A DNA stretch of 64,000 nucleotides from Prevotella sp. UBA4217 (lineage in GTDB: Bacteria > Bacteroidota > Bacteroidia > Bacteroidales > Bacteroidaceae), in NCBI GenBank assembly GCA_002379425.1, contig DFTH01000014.1, forward strand, positions 62,547 through 126,546, in the 5' to 3' direction. Below are positions 26,050-34,333 of this stretch, piece after piece. Position numbers and translations under genes: made by a program. The notes under the pieces were generated by a model. It had not been told where the DNA came from and searched no databases. It worked only from the letters and a program-made list of their open reading frames with translations. The number at the start of each line of letters is the position of its first letter. Position 1 is the stretch's first letter.

Positions 26050-26817
26050 ATGAAAATAGAACTGATTTCTTTTAGATACAACATAAAGGAAAAGAAACGA
26101 CTTGATTTAATGATTAACCTAGTTAATCAGTCGCAAGCTGACTTAATAATGTTTTGTGGTAGCACATTGTATTACCAAAAAGATCTTGGTGTTCTGAAGG
26201 AACGAATAGATAATAAGAATTCGTTTGTCTTGTTTGAAGTCAGAGAAGTCAAGGATAGCAAATTCATTGATTTGAAGAATTGCCTATATTCTATAGAAAA
26301 TGGGGTGATTCACAATTTATTTACCAATCAATTCTTTTCAACAAAAGATGAGATAGAGGGAAATGGGGATTTATGTGAACGGTTTATTAACGAACTCGAA
26401 ACTAGACGGTGTTTTAAAATAAAAGGAAAGACCTGTTTGGTTTTGCAATGTGGTGAAAATAATATTCTCAGAAATATCCAGAAAGAAGCTAATCGACCCG
26501 TTTTTAGGCTTCAGGAAAGGATAGACCTGAAAGAACGATTTGATTGTCTTTTGAATAAAACCCATATTATTCTCAACCCAATTCATACACCAATGGGAAA
26601 TCAAGGTAAAATGGAGAGGCGTAGAGAATATTTTAGTGCTAATAACAGATATTATTTTTCTGTAAGCCAAAATGGTACTACAAAAAGAAATGACAGTTAT
26701 TACGAAATACTTATGGATAGCGATAGATTGCAGTATGCATATCATAATGGAAAAGCCATAGAAGAATATAGTAGCAACAACACGAAAGATTTCCAAATAC
26801 GAGTATTCGATTTATGA
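26050..26817 (+). CDS. Unrecognised cargo protein, possibly nitrilase-fold
   Basis: A 255-residue AT-rich gene 1 base after the GIY-YIG gene. No family firmly recognised. The order of segments hints at a carbon-nitrogen hydrolase fold: an N-terminal beta-alpha start with QADLIMFCGSTLYY, a hydrophobic strand ending in Cys-Gly-Glu (CLVLQCGENNILRN near residue 131) where nitrilases carry the catalytic Cys, and then IILNPIHTPMGN near 176. Overall similarity is too weak to claim activity. Genetic coupling to the GIY-YIG gene suggests they act together. Confidence 0.5.
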   Translation: MKIELISFRYNIKEKKRLDLMINLVNQSQADLIMFCGSTLYYQKDLGVLKERIDNKNSFVLFEVREVKDSKFIDLKNCLYSIENGVIHNLFTNQFFSTKDEIEGNGDLCERFINELETRRCFKIKGKTCLVLQCGENNILRNIQKEANRPVFRLQERIDLKERFDCLLNKTHIILNPIHTPMGNQGKMERRREYFSANNRYYFSVSQNGTTKRNDSYYEILMDSDRLQYAYHNGKAIEEYSSNNTKDFQIRVFDL

Positions 26818-26821
26818 AACT

Positions 26822-27361
26822 ATGACTCCTCTCACTAAGCAACTTTATTTCACGACTTCGACGGTCATTGACTGGGTGGATATTTTCACACGAGCCAGTT
26901 ATCGGCATATCGTCATAGAGTCGTTGGATTATTGTCAGCGGCAAAAAGGGCTGAAGATTTATGCTTGGGTCCTGATGTCGAACCATCTGCACATGGTTGT
27001 AAGTGCTGAGGGAGAACAGACAGTTGGTGATATACTGCGTGACTTTAAGAAGTTTACAAACAAGAAGATTCTTAAGGTGTTGGAGGAAGATGGGCACGAA
27101 AGCCGACGTACTTGGATGATAGACCGTTTCCGCTTCGCAGGAGCCAACGACAAGAGGATAACCAACTATCGCTTCTGGCAGGAAGGCAACCATGTGGAGG
27201 AAATATACACGTCGGAATTTCTGTGGCAGAAAGTTAACTACATCCATCAGAATCCTGTAAGGGCGGAGATTGTGGAGAGAGCAGAAGATTATCTGTACAG
27301 TTCGGCACGAGATTATGCAGGAGAAAAAGGATTGTTAGAGATTGAAGTCATAAGATTCTGA
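26822..27361 (+). CDS. REP-associated tyrosine transposase (RAYT, Y1/HUH family)
   Basis: A 179-residue single-strand DNA transposase of the IS200/IS605 superfamily. The HUH metal motif is visible in WVLMSNHLHMVVSAEG around residues 43-58 (His-Leu-His). The family segments TVGDILRDFKKFTNKKIL and the catalytic-helix region around EFLWQKVNYIHQNPVRAEIV with Tyr follow, as does YLYSSARDYAG near the end. RAYTs bind and nick REP palindromes. Two REP-like palindromes start just 10 bases after its stop, and an inverted copy of the pair lies 2.1 kb upstream. It starts 4 bases after the preceding cargo gene. Confidence 0.9.
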   Translation: MTPLTKQLYFTTSTVIDWVDIFTRASYRHIVIESLDYCQRQKGLKIYAWVLMSNHLHMVVSAEGEQTVGDILRDFKKFTNKKILKVLEEDGHESRRTWMIDRFRFAGANDKRITNYRFWQEGNHVEEIYTSEFLWQKVNYIHQNPVRAEIVERAEDYLYSSARDYAGEKGLLEIEVIRF

Positions 27362-27373
27362 TGTTCTTATAAG

Positions 27374-27426
27374 CGCATTACAAATGCTTATACTCACAAC
27401 AGCCGAATTACAAATTCGGCTGAACT
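27374..27426 (-). repeat. Right REP-pair arm
   Basis: Inverted copy of the left arm. It holds palindromes at 27372-27388 (AGCGCATTACAAATGCT) and 27401-27421 (arms AGCCGAATT / AATTCGGCT). The outer palindrome could also act as a terminator for both the transposase gene and mutS. Confidence 0.75.
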
Positions 27427-27434
27427 GTTTCACT

Positions 27435-30056
27435 TTATTTTCCGGATACGATTTTCTTGATGTCGTTGAGTTTATTGAGCGCTTCGAGGGGCGTGAGGTT
27501 ATTGACGTCGAGACCAAGTATCTCATCCCGCACCTGACAGAGCACTGGGTCATCGAGTTGGAAGAAGGAGAGTTGCATGCCTTCGCGAGAAGCGGCGATC
27601 TCTGCCGTGGGCTTGCCAACGGTACCTACTTGTGAGTTCTCGGCCTCCAACTGCTTCAGAATCACGTTGGCGCGCTTCACAATCGATCGCGGCATACCTG
27701 CAATCTCTGCCACGTGGATACCAAAGGAGTGCTCACTCCCACCCTTTTCAAGTTTTCGCAGGAAGATCACCTTGCCATCCACCTCCTTCACAGATACGTT
27801 GTAGTTCTTGATACGCGAGAAGTTCTTCTCCATCTCGTTCAGTTCATGATAATGCGTGGCAAAGAGCGTACGGGGATGGCCCTTGGCATTCTCATGCAGA
27901 TACTCGACGATGGCCCAGGCGATGGAGATGCCATCGTATGTAGATGTTCCCCTACCCAACTCATCGAAGAGCACCAAGGAGCGCGAAGACACATTGTTCA
28001 GGATGTTCGAGGCCTCTGTCATCTCCACCATAAACGTGGATTCTCCCAAGGAGATGTTATCGCTCGCCCCTACCCTGGTGAATATCTTATCCACCAGACC
28101 GATTCTCGCGGCTTCTGCGGGCACGAAACAGCCTATCTGAGCAAGTAGCACGATGAGTGCCGTCTGGCGCAGCAGCGCGGACTTACCGGCCATATTCGGA
28201 CCTGTGATGATAATGATCTGCTGGCGCTCATTGTCGAGCAGGATGTCATTGGGCACATATTGTTCGCCAAGGGGCAGTTCCTGTTCGATGACAGGATGGC
28301 GGCCCTGCTTGATATCGATGACCTCAGAGGAGTCGATCACGGGGCGGATATAGCGGTTCTCCTCTGCCGTCTTCGCAAACGAGAGCAGGCAGTCGAGTCG
28401 GGCGATGATATTGGCATTGACCTGTATCTGCGGGATAAACGCCTGCATCGACAGCACCAGATCGTTGAACAACTTGGCCTCCAGGCTCAGGATCTTATCC
28501 TCGGCTCCGAGTATCTTCTCCTCGTATTCCTTCAGTTCCTGCGTGATATAGCGCTCGGCCTGTGCCAGCGTCTGCTTGCGCACCCACTCCGGCGGCACTT
28601 GATCCTTGTAGGTATTGCGCACCTCGAGGTAGTAGCCGAACACGTTGTTGTAGCCTATCTTCAGCGAGGAGATACCCGTCTGCTGGGCCTCGCGCTCCTG
28701 TATCTTCAGCAGATAGTCCTTGCCGCTGTAGGCGATGCTGCGGAGTTCGTCGAGTTCTGCATTCACGCCGTCCTTGATGATGCCTCCTTTGGCCACCAAC
28801 TGCGGCGGGTCGTTCTGTATCTCCTTCTCGATCCTGTCCCGCAGATCGTCACAGAGGTTCAACTGTTCCCCTACCCTGTTCAGAGCCTCGTTATTGGCAT
28901 GGAGACAGGCCGTCTTGATGGGCTGGATAGCCTGCAGGGCCACCTTCAACTGTACCACTTCCCGTGGCGACACGCGCCCCACGGCCACCTTCGAGATGAT
29001 GCGCTCCAGGTCACCTATCTTGTGCAACTGATCATCGAGACACTCACGGAACTCTGGCTCGCGGTAGTAGTACTCCACGATGTCGAGGCGCGTGTTGATG
29101 GGCTTCTCATCCTTCAGGGGGAATACGAGCCAGCGGCGCAGCAGTCGTCCACCCATGGGCGATACCGTCTTGTCGATCACATCGAGCAGCGACTTGCCGT
29201 CTTCCTGCATGGGATGGACGAGTTCGAGCGAACGGATCGTAAACTTATCCAGTCGCACGTACTTATCCTCTTCGATGCGCGAGATACTGGTGATATGCCC
29301 TATCTGGGTGTGCTGGGTCTGTTCGAGGTATTGCAGGATGGCCCCAGCGGCAATCACACCGTTGTGCAGGTGATCCACGCCAAAGCCCTTCAGGTTCTTC
29401 ACGTTGAAGTGCCTGAGCAATTTCTGCTTGGCCGTCTGGTCAGTGAACACCCATTCGTCGAGTGGGAAGGTGAAGTAGCGGTTGCCAAAGAGGCGCTCGA
29501 AATCACTCTTCCTATCACGGTTGTAGAGAATCTCCTTAGGCGAGAAGTTGCCCAGCAACTTCTCCACATAGTCCTGTGTGCCCTCGCCCGTGAGGAACTC
29601 TCCCGTGGAGATATCGAGGAAGGCCACGCCGTATGCCGACTTGCCGAAATGGACGGCAGCCAGGAAGTTGTTCTCCTTATAGTTTAGCACATTGTCGGAG
29701 AGCGCCACACCAGGTGTCACCAGTTCCGTGATACCTCGCTTCACGAGTTTCTTCGTCAACTTTGGGTCTTCGAGTTGGTCGCAGATGGCCACGCGCTTGC
29801 CAGCCCTGATGAGTTTGGGCAAATAGGTATCGAGGGCATGGTGGGGGAAGCCCGCCATCTCGTCGCCCTTGTTGTATCCGTTGTTACGATGGGTGAGGGT
29901 GATACCCAGGATCTTCGCAGCAGTAACGGCATCCTCACAGTAGGTCTCATAGAAGTCGCCACACCTGAACAGCATCACTGCATCAGGATGTTTCGCCTTT
30001 AAGTCGAAGAACTGTTTCATCATCGGGGTCAGTTCCTTACCCTCCTTTTTTGCCAT
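27435..30056 (-). CDS. mutS: DNA mismatch repair protein MutS
   Basis: An 873-residue mismatch sensor. The mismatch-reading Phe-X-Glu motif is in [10 protein letters not shown] near residue 35. Then come connector, lever and clamp domains and the C-terminal ABC-type ATPase with Walker [17 protein letters not shown] near 622, Walker [16 protein letters not shown] near 698, and a His switch ([10 protein letters not shown]). Length is typical of MutS1. It is transcribed leftward and its stop lies 8 bases from the RAYT-element arm. Long antisense open frames over it are shadows. Confidence 0.97.
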   Translation of the reverse strand: MAKKEGKELTPMMKQFFDLKAKHPDAVMLFRCGDFYETYCEDAVTAAKILGITLTHRNNGYNKGDEMAGFPHHALDTYLPKLIRAGKRVAICDQLEDPKLTKKLVKRGITELVTPGVALSDNVLNYKENNFLAAVHFGKSAYGVAFLDISTGEFLTGEGTQDYVEKLLGNFSPKEILYNRDRKSDFERLFGNRYFTFPLDEWVFTDQTAKQKLLRHFNVKNLKGFGVDHLHNGVIAAGAILQYLEQTQHTQIGHITSISRIEEDKYVRLDKFTIRSLELVHPMQEDGKSLLDVIDKTVSPMGGRLLRRWLVFPLKDEKPINTRLDIVEYYYREPEFRECLDDQLHKIGDLERIISKVAVGRVSPREVVQLKVALQAIQPIKTACLHANNEALNRVGEQLNLCDDLRDRIEKEIQNDPPQLVAKGGIIKDGVNAELDELRSIAYSGKDYLLKIQEREAQQTGISSLKIGYNNVFGYYLEVRNTYKDQVPPEWVRKQTLAQAERYITQELKEYEEKILGAEDKILSLEAKLFNDLVLSMQAFIPQIQVNANIIARLDCLLSFAKTAEENRYIRPVIDSSEVIDIKQGRHPVIEQELPLGEQYVPNDILLDNERQQIIIITGPNMAGKSALLRQTALIVLLAQIGCFVPAEAARIGLVDKIFTRVGASDNISLGESTFMVEMTEASNILNNVSSRSLVLFDELGRGTSTYDGISIAWAIVEYLHENAKGHPRTLFATHYHELNEMEKNFSRIKNYNVSVKEVDGKVIFLRKLEKGGSEHSFGIHVAEIAGMPRSIVKRANVILKQLEAENSQVGTVGKPTAEIAASREGMQLSFFQLDDPVLCQVRDEILGLDVNNLTPLEALNKLNDIKKIVSGK

Positions 30057-30082
30057 TACTCTGTCGTTATTTGTTTGAGTGG

Positions 30083-30090
30083 CAAAATTA
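30083..30090 (-). promoter_or_regulatory. -7 promoter box for mutS
   Basis: TAATTTTG on the minus strand, 26 bases before the mutS start. Confidence 0.55.
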
Positions 30091-30173
30091 CGCCTTTTTT
30101 CCCAACTGGCAAAATTTTACCTCAAATTTCTACTATTACGCTCCAAATCCTTTGTCGTTTCATAAAAAAAACA

Positions 30174-30181
30174 TATCTTTG
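30174..30181 (+). promoter_or_regulatory. -7 promoter box for the histidine phosphatase
   Basis: TATCTTTG, 27 bases before the ATG at 30209; divergent from the mutS promoter. Confidence 0.6.
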
Positions 30182-30208
30182 TCCCCAAATGTCTAAAAAG
30201 GAAAAATT

Positions 30209-31633
30209 ATGAACTCTTACTGCCACAGACTGATTACCGTAGTCATCGCTGCATGCAGCCTGACAATAGCCAGTGCCCAGATAGAGCGCAATGCTGCATT
30301 CCGCAGCCAGTACCAACTGGAAGAGGTCGTCGTACTGAGCCGACACAACATCCGTTCGCCCATGTCAGGTCCGGAATCTGCCTTAGGGCGCATCACGCCA
30401 CATCAGTGGTTTGCCTGGACGTCTGCTCCCAGCGAGTTATCACTACGGGGCGGCGTGCTGGAGACGGAGATGGGCCAGTTCTTCCGCAAGTGGCTCGTCA
30501 GCGAGGGTCTGATGCAGGAGAACGAACTGCCTGCCGAGGGCGCCTTCCGTTTCTATGCCAACTCCATGCAGCGCACCATCGCCACGGCCCAGTATTTCTC
30601 GAGCGGCATGCTGCCCGTGGCCAATGTCAGCATTGAGCACCATTACGATGTGGGTACGATGGACCCCACGTTCACCCCTAAGTGGACGAGCGACAACGAT
30701 GAACTCCAGTCTGAGGCCATCCAACAGATCACGGACATTTTCGGCGACACAACTCTCGAAGGAATAGGGGAGAGGATGCGTGAAAACTACGACCTGCTGC
30801 AAGAGGTGCTCGACATGGACCGGAGTGCGGCCTGCACGCAGGGCGACACCTGCAGTTTCAGGACAGACAATACGGAGATTGTGCTTCAGATGGACAAGGA
30901 ACCTGGCATGAAGGGTGACATGAAACTGGCTTGCCAGGCCGCTGATGCCCTCGTACTGCAATACTACGAGGAGCCTGACGAACAGAAAGCCGCCTTCGGG
31001 CACCAACTCTCACGCAGTGACTGGAAGAAGATTTCCGCTGCAAAAGACTATTATGGTGATGTACTCTTCACCGCTCCATTAGTCGCCATCAACGTGGCTC
31101 ACCCCTTGTTGCAGGAACTACTGACGGAACTGAAGACTGACGGACGGACCTTCGCCTTCCTCTGCGGCCACGACTCCAACATTGGCAGCGTGCTCGCCGC
31201 CCTGGGCGTCAACGACTACGACCTGCCTGATGCCATCGAGGCGAAGACCCCCATCGGCTGTAAGTTCGTCATCGAGAAGTGGTTGGGCAGCGACGGCAAG
31301 GAGTATGCGGCCCTGAACATGGTCTATCAGACTGTTGACCAACTGCGCCAGATGCCCCTACTCTCACTCGACAATCCACCCGCCGTCTATCCACTCGCAC
31401 TTGAAGAACTGACGGCCAATGCCGACGGACTCTATCTGCTCTCCGACCTCGAACAGCGGTTCACGGAGCGCATCGAGGCTTACGACCAGGCTCCCACAGT
31501 CATCAGGACAGCAGCCACAGAGGGCAGCAGCCGTCAGGCAGCCATCTACGACCTGCAGGGCCGCCGCCTTGACAATGCATCACAAAAGTCGGGCATATAC
31601 ATCAAGGACCGCCAGAAAGTGATAATGAAATAG
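30209..31633 (+). CDS. Secreted histidine-type acid phosphatase
   Basis: A 474-residue exported enzyme of histidine phosphatase clade 2 (glucose-1-phosphatase/phytase-like). Signal peptide 1-23; catalytic motif SRHNIRSP with H46, where the usual RHG is RHN; substrate Arg in NSMQRTIATAQ near 122; and the proton-donor pair H321-D322 in CGHDSNIGSVLAALG. The C-terminus (AAIYDLQGRRLDNASQKSG then IYIKDRQK) looks like a short type IX-style or Prevotella-type tail. It should release phosphate from organic phosphoesters outside the cytoplasm; the actual substrate is unknown. Confidence 0.88.
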   Translation: MNSYCHRLITVVIAACSLTIASAQIERNAAFRSQYQLEEVVVLSRHNIRSPMSGPESALGRITPHQWFAWTSAPSELSLRGGVLETEMGQFFRKWLVSEGLMQENELPAEGAFRFYANSMQRTIATAQYFSSGMLPVANVSIEHHYDVGTMDPTFTPKWTSDNDELQSEAIQQITDIFGDTTLEGIGERMRENYDLLQEVLDMDRSAACTQGDTCSFRTDNTEIVLQMDKEPGMKGDMKLACQAADALVLQYYEEPDEQKAAFGHQLSRSDWKKISAAKDYYGDVLFTAPLVAINVAHPLLQELLTELKTDGRTFAFLCGHDSNIGSVLAALGVNDYDLPDAIEAKTPIGCKFVIEKWLGSDGKEYAALNMVYQTVDQLRQMPLLSLDNPPAVYPLALEELTANADGLYLLSDLEQRFTERIEAYDQAPTVIRTAATEGSSRQAAIYDLQGRRLDNASQKSGIYIKDRQKVIMK

Positions 31634-31671
31634 AATAACCACCCTTGTGGTAGTGACGGCACCCCTGAAGG

Positions 31672-32316
31672 ATGGATGACAAACACTATCTCCTTAGCCT
31701 CATCAGCGAGGGTGAGCACCAGCAACAGGACTTCAAGTACCGGGTGGCTGATGCCTCGAAACTTGCCAAGTCGGTATCGGCCTTTGCCAATACGGATGGA
31801 GGACGGCTACTCATTGGGGTAAGAGACGACGGCCACCTCTCTGGCGTGCGCTCTGAGGAGGAGATCTTCATGATGCACCAGGCAGCCTACAAATACTGCA
31901 GGCCAGAGGCGAGCATCAAGTTCGACACCTATCACGTCGATGGGCGCACCATCGTCATCGCCACCGTTCCTCCCTCAGAGCGCAAGCCCGTCTGTGCCAT
32001 CAACGAAGAGGGACGTCAGCGTGCCTATATCCGCATCGCCGACGAGAACATCGTGGCCTCGCCCGTACACCTCGCCATCTGGCGCGAGCAGCAGGCAGAG
32101 CGTGGGACGATGATGACCTATACGGAAAATGTCAAGAAACTGCTAAGGGCGATCCACCCCGACGGTGAGCAACTGACATTCACGCTGAATCAACTCGTTC
32201 GCCGTTCACGCCTGCCTCGCCAGAAAGTCATTATCCTGCTGGCCCGCCTCATCCGCTTCGGCCTTGCCCGCTGGCAATACACCGACCAGCAGTTCCTCTT
32301 CAGCGAGGCTCTTTGA
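31672..32316 (+). CDS. Schlafen/AlbA_2-type putative DNA-binding protein
   Basis: A 214-residue protein. Residues about 8-125 match the AlbA_2 (Schlafen-like) domain: EGEHQQQDFKYRV, AFANTDGGRLLIGVRDDGHLSGV and RAYIRIADENI. The C-terminal 80 residues are helical and look like a winged-helix (QLVRRSRLPRQKVIILLARLIRFGL). In related proteins the domain is found in regulators and in nucleases; the role here is open. The 3' end overlaps the convergent phosphatase gene by 17 bases. Confidence 0.8.
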   Translation: MDDKHYLLSLISEGEHQQQDFKYRVADASKLAKSVSAFANTDGGRLLIGVRDDGHLSGVRSEEEIFMMHQAAYKYCRPEASIKFDTYHVDGRTIVIATVPPSERKPVCAINEEGRQRAYIRIADENIVASPVHLAIWREQQAERGTMMTYTENVKKLLRAIHPDGEQLTFTLNQLVRRSRLPRQKVIILLARLIRFGLARWQYTDQQFLFSEAL

Positions 32317-32785
32317 GGAGTGCTTCCAGCAGACCCTCACAGGCATCTTCCAGGAGTTCCACGGCAAACTCGAAGTCGCGCTCAGAACCATAATAAGGAT
32401 CAGGCACCGTCTGCTGTCCTGGGTGGTGGCGCAGATAGTCGCTCATGCGGATAATCTTCTGGAGGTCAGCCTCCGAGTGGGCCTGACGGGCCACGTCGTG
32501 GTAGTTCTCATGATCCATCACGGCTATCAGGTCGAAACGCCCGAAATCGCTCGGAGAGAACTGGCGGGCACGATGGTCGAACGTGTAGCCATGCCGCTCT
32601 CCACACTGCCGCATACGACGGTCGGGCAACTGGCCCACGTGCCAGGAGCCGATGCCAGCGGAGTCTATATAGAACTCATCGTCCAGTCCTTGCTCTGCCA
32701 CGAGATGCCTCATGATGCCGTCTGCGGCTGGCGAGCGGCAGATATTACCCAGGCATATAAAGAGAATCTTCTTCATTCGCTCCAT
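32300..32785 (-). CDS. Low-molecular-weight protein-tyrosine phosphatase
   Basis: A 161-residue cytoplasmic enzyme with the CX5R P-loop CLGNICRSP at residues 11-19 and the general-acid Asp in VPDPYYGSERDFE near 137. Family proteins often dephosphorylate tyrosine kinases of capsule export. The start at 32785 (MERMKK) leaves 3 bases after the upstream gene; the ATG at 32776 (MKKILF) gives the more usual N-terminus and is equally possible. It is co-transcribed with the exported protein gene upstream. Confidence 0.9.
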   Translation of the reverse strand: MERMKKILFICLGNICRSPAADGIMRHLVAEQGLDDEFYIDSAGIGSWHVGQLPDRRMRQCGERHGYTFDHRARQFSPSDFGRFDLIAVMDHENYHDVARQAHSEADLQKIIRMSDYLRHHPGQQTVPDPYYGSERDFEFAVELLEDACEGLLEALLKEPR

Positions 32786-32788
32786 TGA

Positions 32789-33838
32789 TCAGAATCGGAA
32801 CAGGTTGCAGAAAATGATGGCAGCCGTCCACACGTAGTTGTTGCAGTTGCAATAGCCTATGGTCTTGGAGTCCTTCGACATATCGACGCGGCCAGCAGCC
32901 TTCACCTCGGCCACCGTGGCAGTCGAGCCCTTCACGGAGATAGAGCCGCCAGAGGAGACGTGACAGAGCAGATTGCCATACGCGTCCTTGATATCCCCTG
33001 ACCAGACGGAACCAATCTTATGGCCTACATCGTCAGTGATGTCGCCACTACTGCCCTTGGGCAACTGTCCCAACTTCCGATGGCCCCAGTTATAGACCAC
33101 CCCATTCTCATCGACATACCCACGGGCACTACCTTTCTCGATGGTATATTCTCTCACCTTCTGCTGCGTGCTGCCGTTCGAGTTGCCAGAACTCCTGCTG
33201 GGGTTCTTGGCAGCCTCGGCCTTGCGCTGGGCGGCAAATTCCTGCTGGCGCTTGGCCTCTGCCTCCTGCTTACGCTTCACCTCAGCCAGTTCCACCTTTG
33301 TCTTGGCCAGCGTCTCCTTGTTGTGATAGATGCCCAGGTAGAGTAGGGCAGCATACTGCTTGTCGAGCCCCGTTGCCCTGCCGATGAGGACGTCGTAGAT
33401 GAACACCCGTCCGTCGTCGTCGATAAAGGCCACCTTCTCGCCGTCCATCACCACCGAACCGTCCTTCTGCAGACTCAGGTAGTTCTGCTCGCCGTGGAAG
33501 GCCACTGTGCCGTCACCATGCACTTCACCTATCTTCCGACCGTCGTCATATTTCACGTCACCGTTCTCCTCCACCTTGAAGACCACCTTCTTGCCCTTGA
33601 GGTCTCCGTCGGGATGCGTCTGGTTCAGGATAAACTCACCGGTCCTTGTGCGGAAGACGCCAGCCTGATTGCCGCCACGAGTGAACTCAATGTCGCCATT
33701 ACGCTTCTTGTTCACCTTTTCAACTGTCTCCTTGGCTTTCTTGATGCCTCCAAGAAGATTACCAAACTGAGCCTGTGCTGATGTCACGCCCAACAACATC
33801 GTTGCCGAGACGACCATGATTCTAATAGTTCTCTTCAT
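32789..33838 (-). CDS. Exported protein with repeated beta motifs, function unknown
   Basis: A 349-residue protein with a signal peptide (MKRTIRIMVVSATMLLGVTSAQA). The first half carries short beta repeats such as NGDIEFTRGGN, GDVKYDDGRKIGEV, GTVAFHGEQNYLSL and GSVVMDGEKVAFI. A charged helical linker rich in Lys, Glu and Ala follows (about residues 175-215), then a Gly/Ser-rich region with more GD...G turns. No family recognised. It has its own promoter and leads a two-gene operon with the tyrosine phosphatase. Confidence 0.6.
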   Translation of the reverse strand: MKRTIRIMVVSATMLLGVTSAQAQFGNLLGGIKKAKETVEKVNKKRNGDIEFTRGGNQAGVFRTRTGEFILNQTHPDGDLKGKKVVFKVEENGDVKYDDGRKIGEVHGDGTVAFHGEQNYLSLQKDGSVVMDGEKVAFIDDDGRVFIYDVLIGRATGLDKQYAALLYLGIYHNKETLAKTKVELAEVKRKQEAEAKRQQEFAAQRKAEAAKNPSRSSGNSNGSTQQKVREYTIEKGSARGYVDENGVVYNWGHRKLGQLPKGSSGDITDDVGHKIGSVWSGDIKDAYGNLLCHVSSGGSISVKGSTATVAEVKAAGRVDMSKDSKTIGYCNCNNYVWTAAIIFCNLFRF

Positions 33839-33864
33839 TTCTATGGTTTTTTGGTTTCTGAGTG

Positions 33865-33872
33865 CAAAGATA
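33865..33872 (-). promoter_or_regulatory. -7 promoter box for the exported protein
   Basis: TATCTTTG on the minus strand, 26 bases before the start at 33838. Confidence 0.6.
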
Positions 33873-33936
33873 ATACTTTTTGAGCGAAATACAAAGGTTT
33901 TCAGCCTTTTTCTTGCATTAACACAGAAAGAAATGT

Positions 33937-34301
33937 CACCCTTCAGCCAGCACGTAACTCTGTGATTATCAGCATGCTCGGCTGAAAGGTGTTTTGGGGG
34001 GAAGAGGCAGGCGGGCGATTCCGCTGTGCGTATCTAAAAGTTTGTGCCATGCGCCTTTCGTGCTCTGCCAAGAGGCCTTGGGGCCAAAATAAGTGGCTCC
34101 TTTTGGAAAATAGCAGGCACTTTTCGGCGCTCAAGTGGCTCTTTACGATCGTAAAGTGCCTCCTGCTGGTCGTAAAGTGCCTCCTCATTTCCGTAAAGAG
34201 CCTCTTTATGGCCAGAAAACAGACCTCCCGAATAGGGCGAAAAAACACCTTTCAGCCTAACGCACTGATAATAAGACAGATACGCTTCGGCTGAAAGGAA
34301 A
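33937..34301. repeat. MITE-like repeat element with 21-nt tandem core
   Basis: A 365-bp non-coding-looking unit. Each end carries a module of about 50 bases bounded by TTCAGCC and GGCTGAAAG. The two modules are related to each other in inverted orientation, with a perfect 16-bp part GGCTGAAAGGTGTTTT (33980-33995) matching 34242-34257. Between them lie a perfect palindrome CTTTACGATCGTAAAG (34141-34156) and three 21-nt tandem units starting CGTAAAG (34150, 34171, 34192). Open frames across it encode short repetitive peptides on both strands and are probably not genes. Confidence 0.65.
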
Positions 34302-34333
34302 TTCGTCTGACAATTTTTATTTTGATAGGGGTA

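Larger units (their letters stand above)
25263..27426. mobile_element. REP/RAYT-type element with nuclease cargo
   Basis: A 2164-bp unit bounded by two 53-bp inverted arms (25263-25315 and 27374-27426) that match at 46 of 53 positions by hand alignment. Each arm contains two REP-like palindromes. Inside lie, in one direction with gaps of 1 and 4 bases, a GIY-YIG gene, an unrecognised gene and a REP-associated tyrosine transposase. The two passengers are visibly richer in A+T than lgt and mutS. The unit fits exactly between the converging stop codons of lgt (25249) and mutS (27435). RAYT genes flanked by REPs are known; protein-coding cargo between an inverted REP pair is unusual. Confidence 0.7.

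Noticed and set aside
28260..29687. 475-codon open frame antisense to mutS
   Set aside because: Shadow of mutS with biased composition and no motif.
34150..34212. Possible CRISPR array
   Set aside because: The 21-nt units are directly adjacent without unique spacers and no cas genes are nearby.
33943..34294. Two 101-codon open frames on opposite strands in the repeat element
   Set aside because: Both read through the 21-nt units and the inverted ends; the peptides are repetitive by-products of the DNA repeat.
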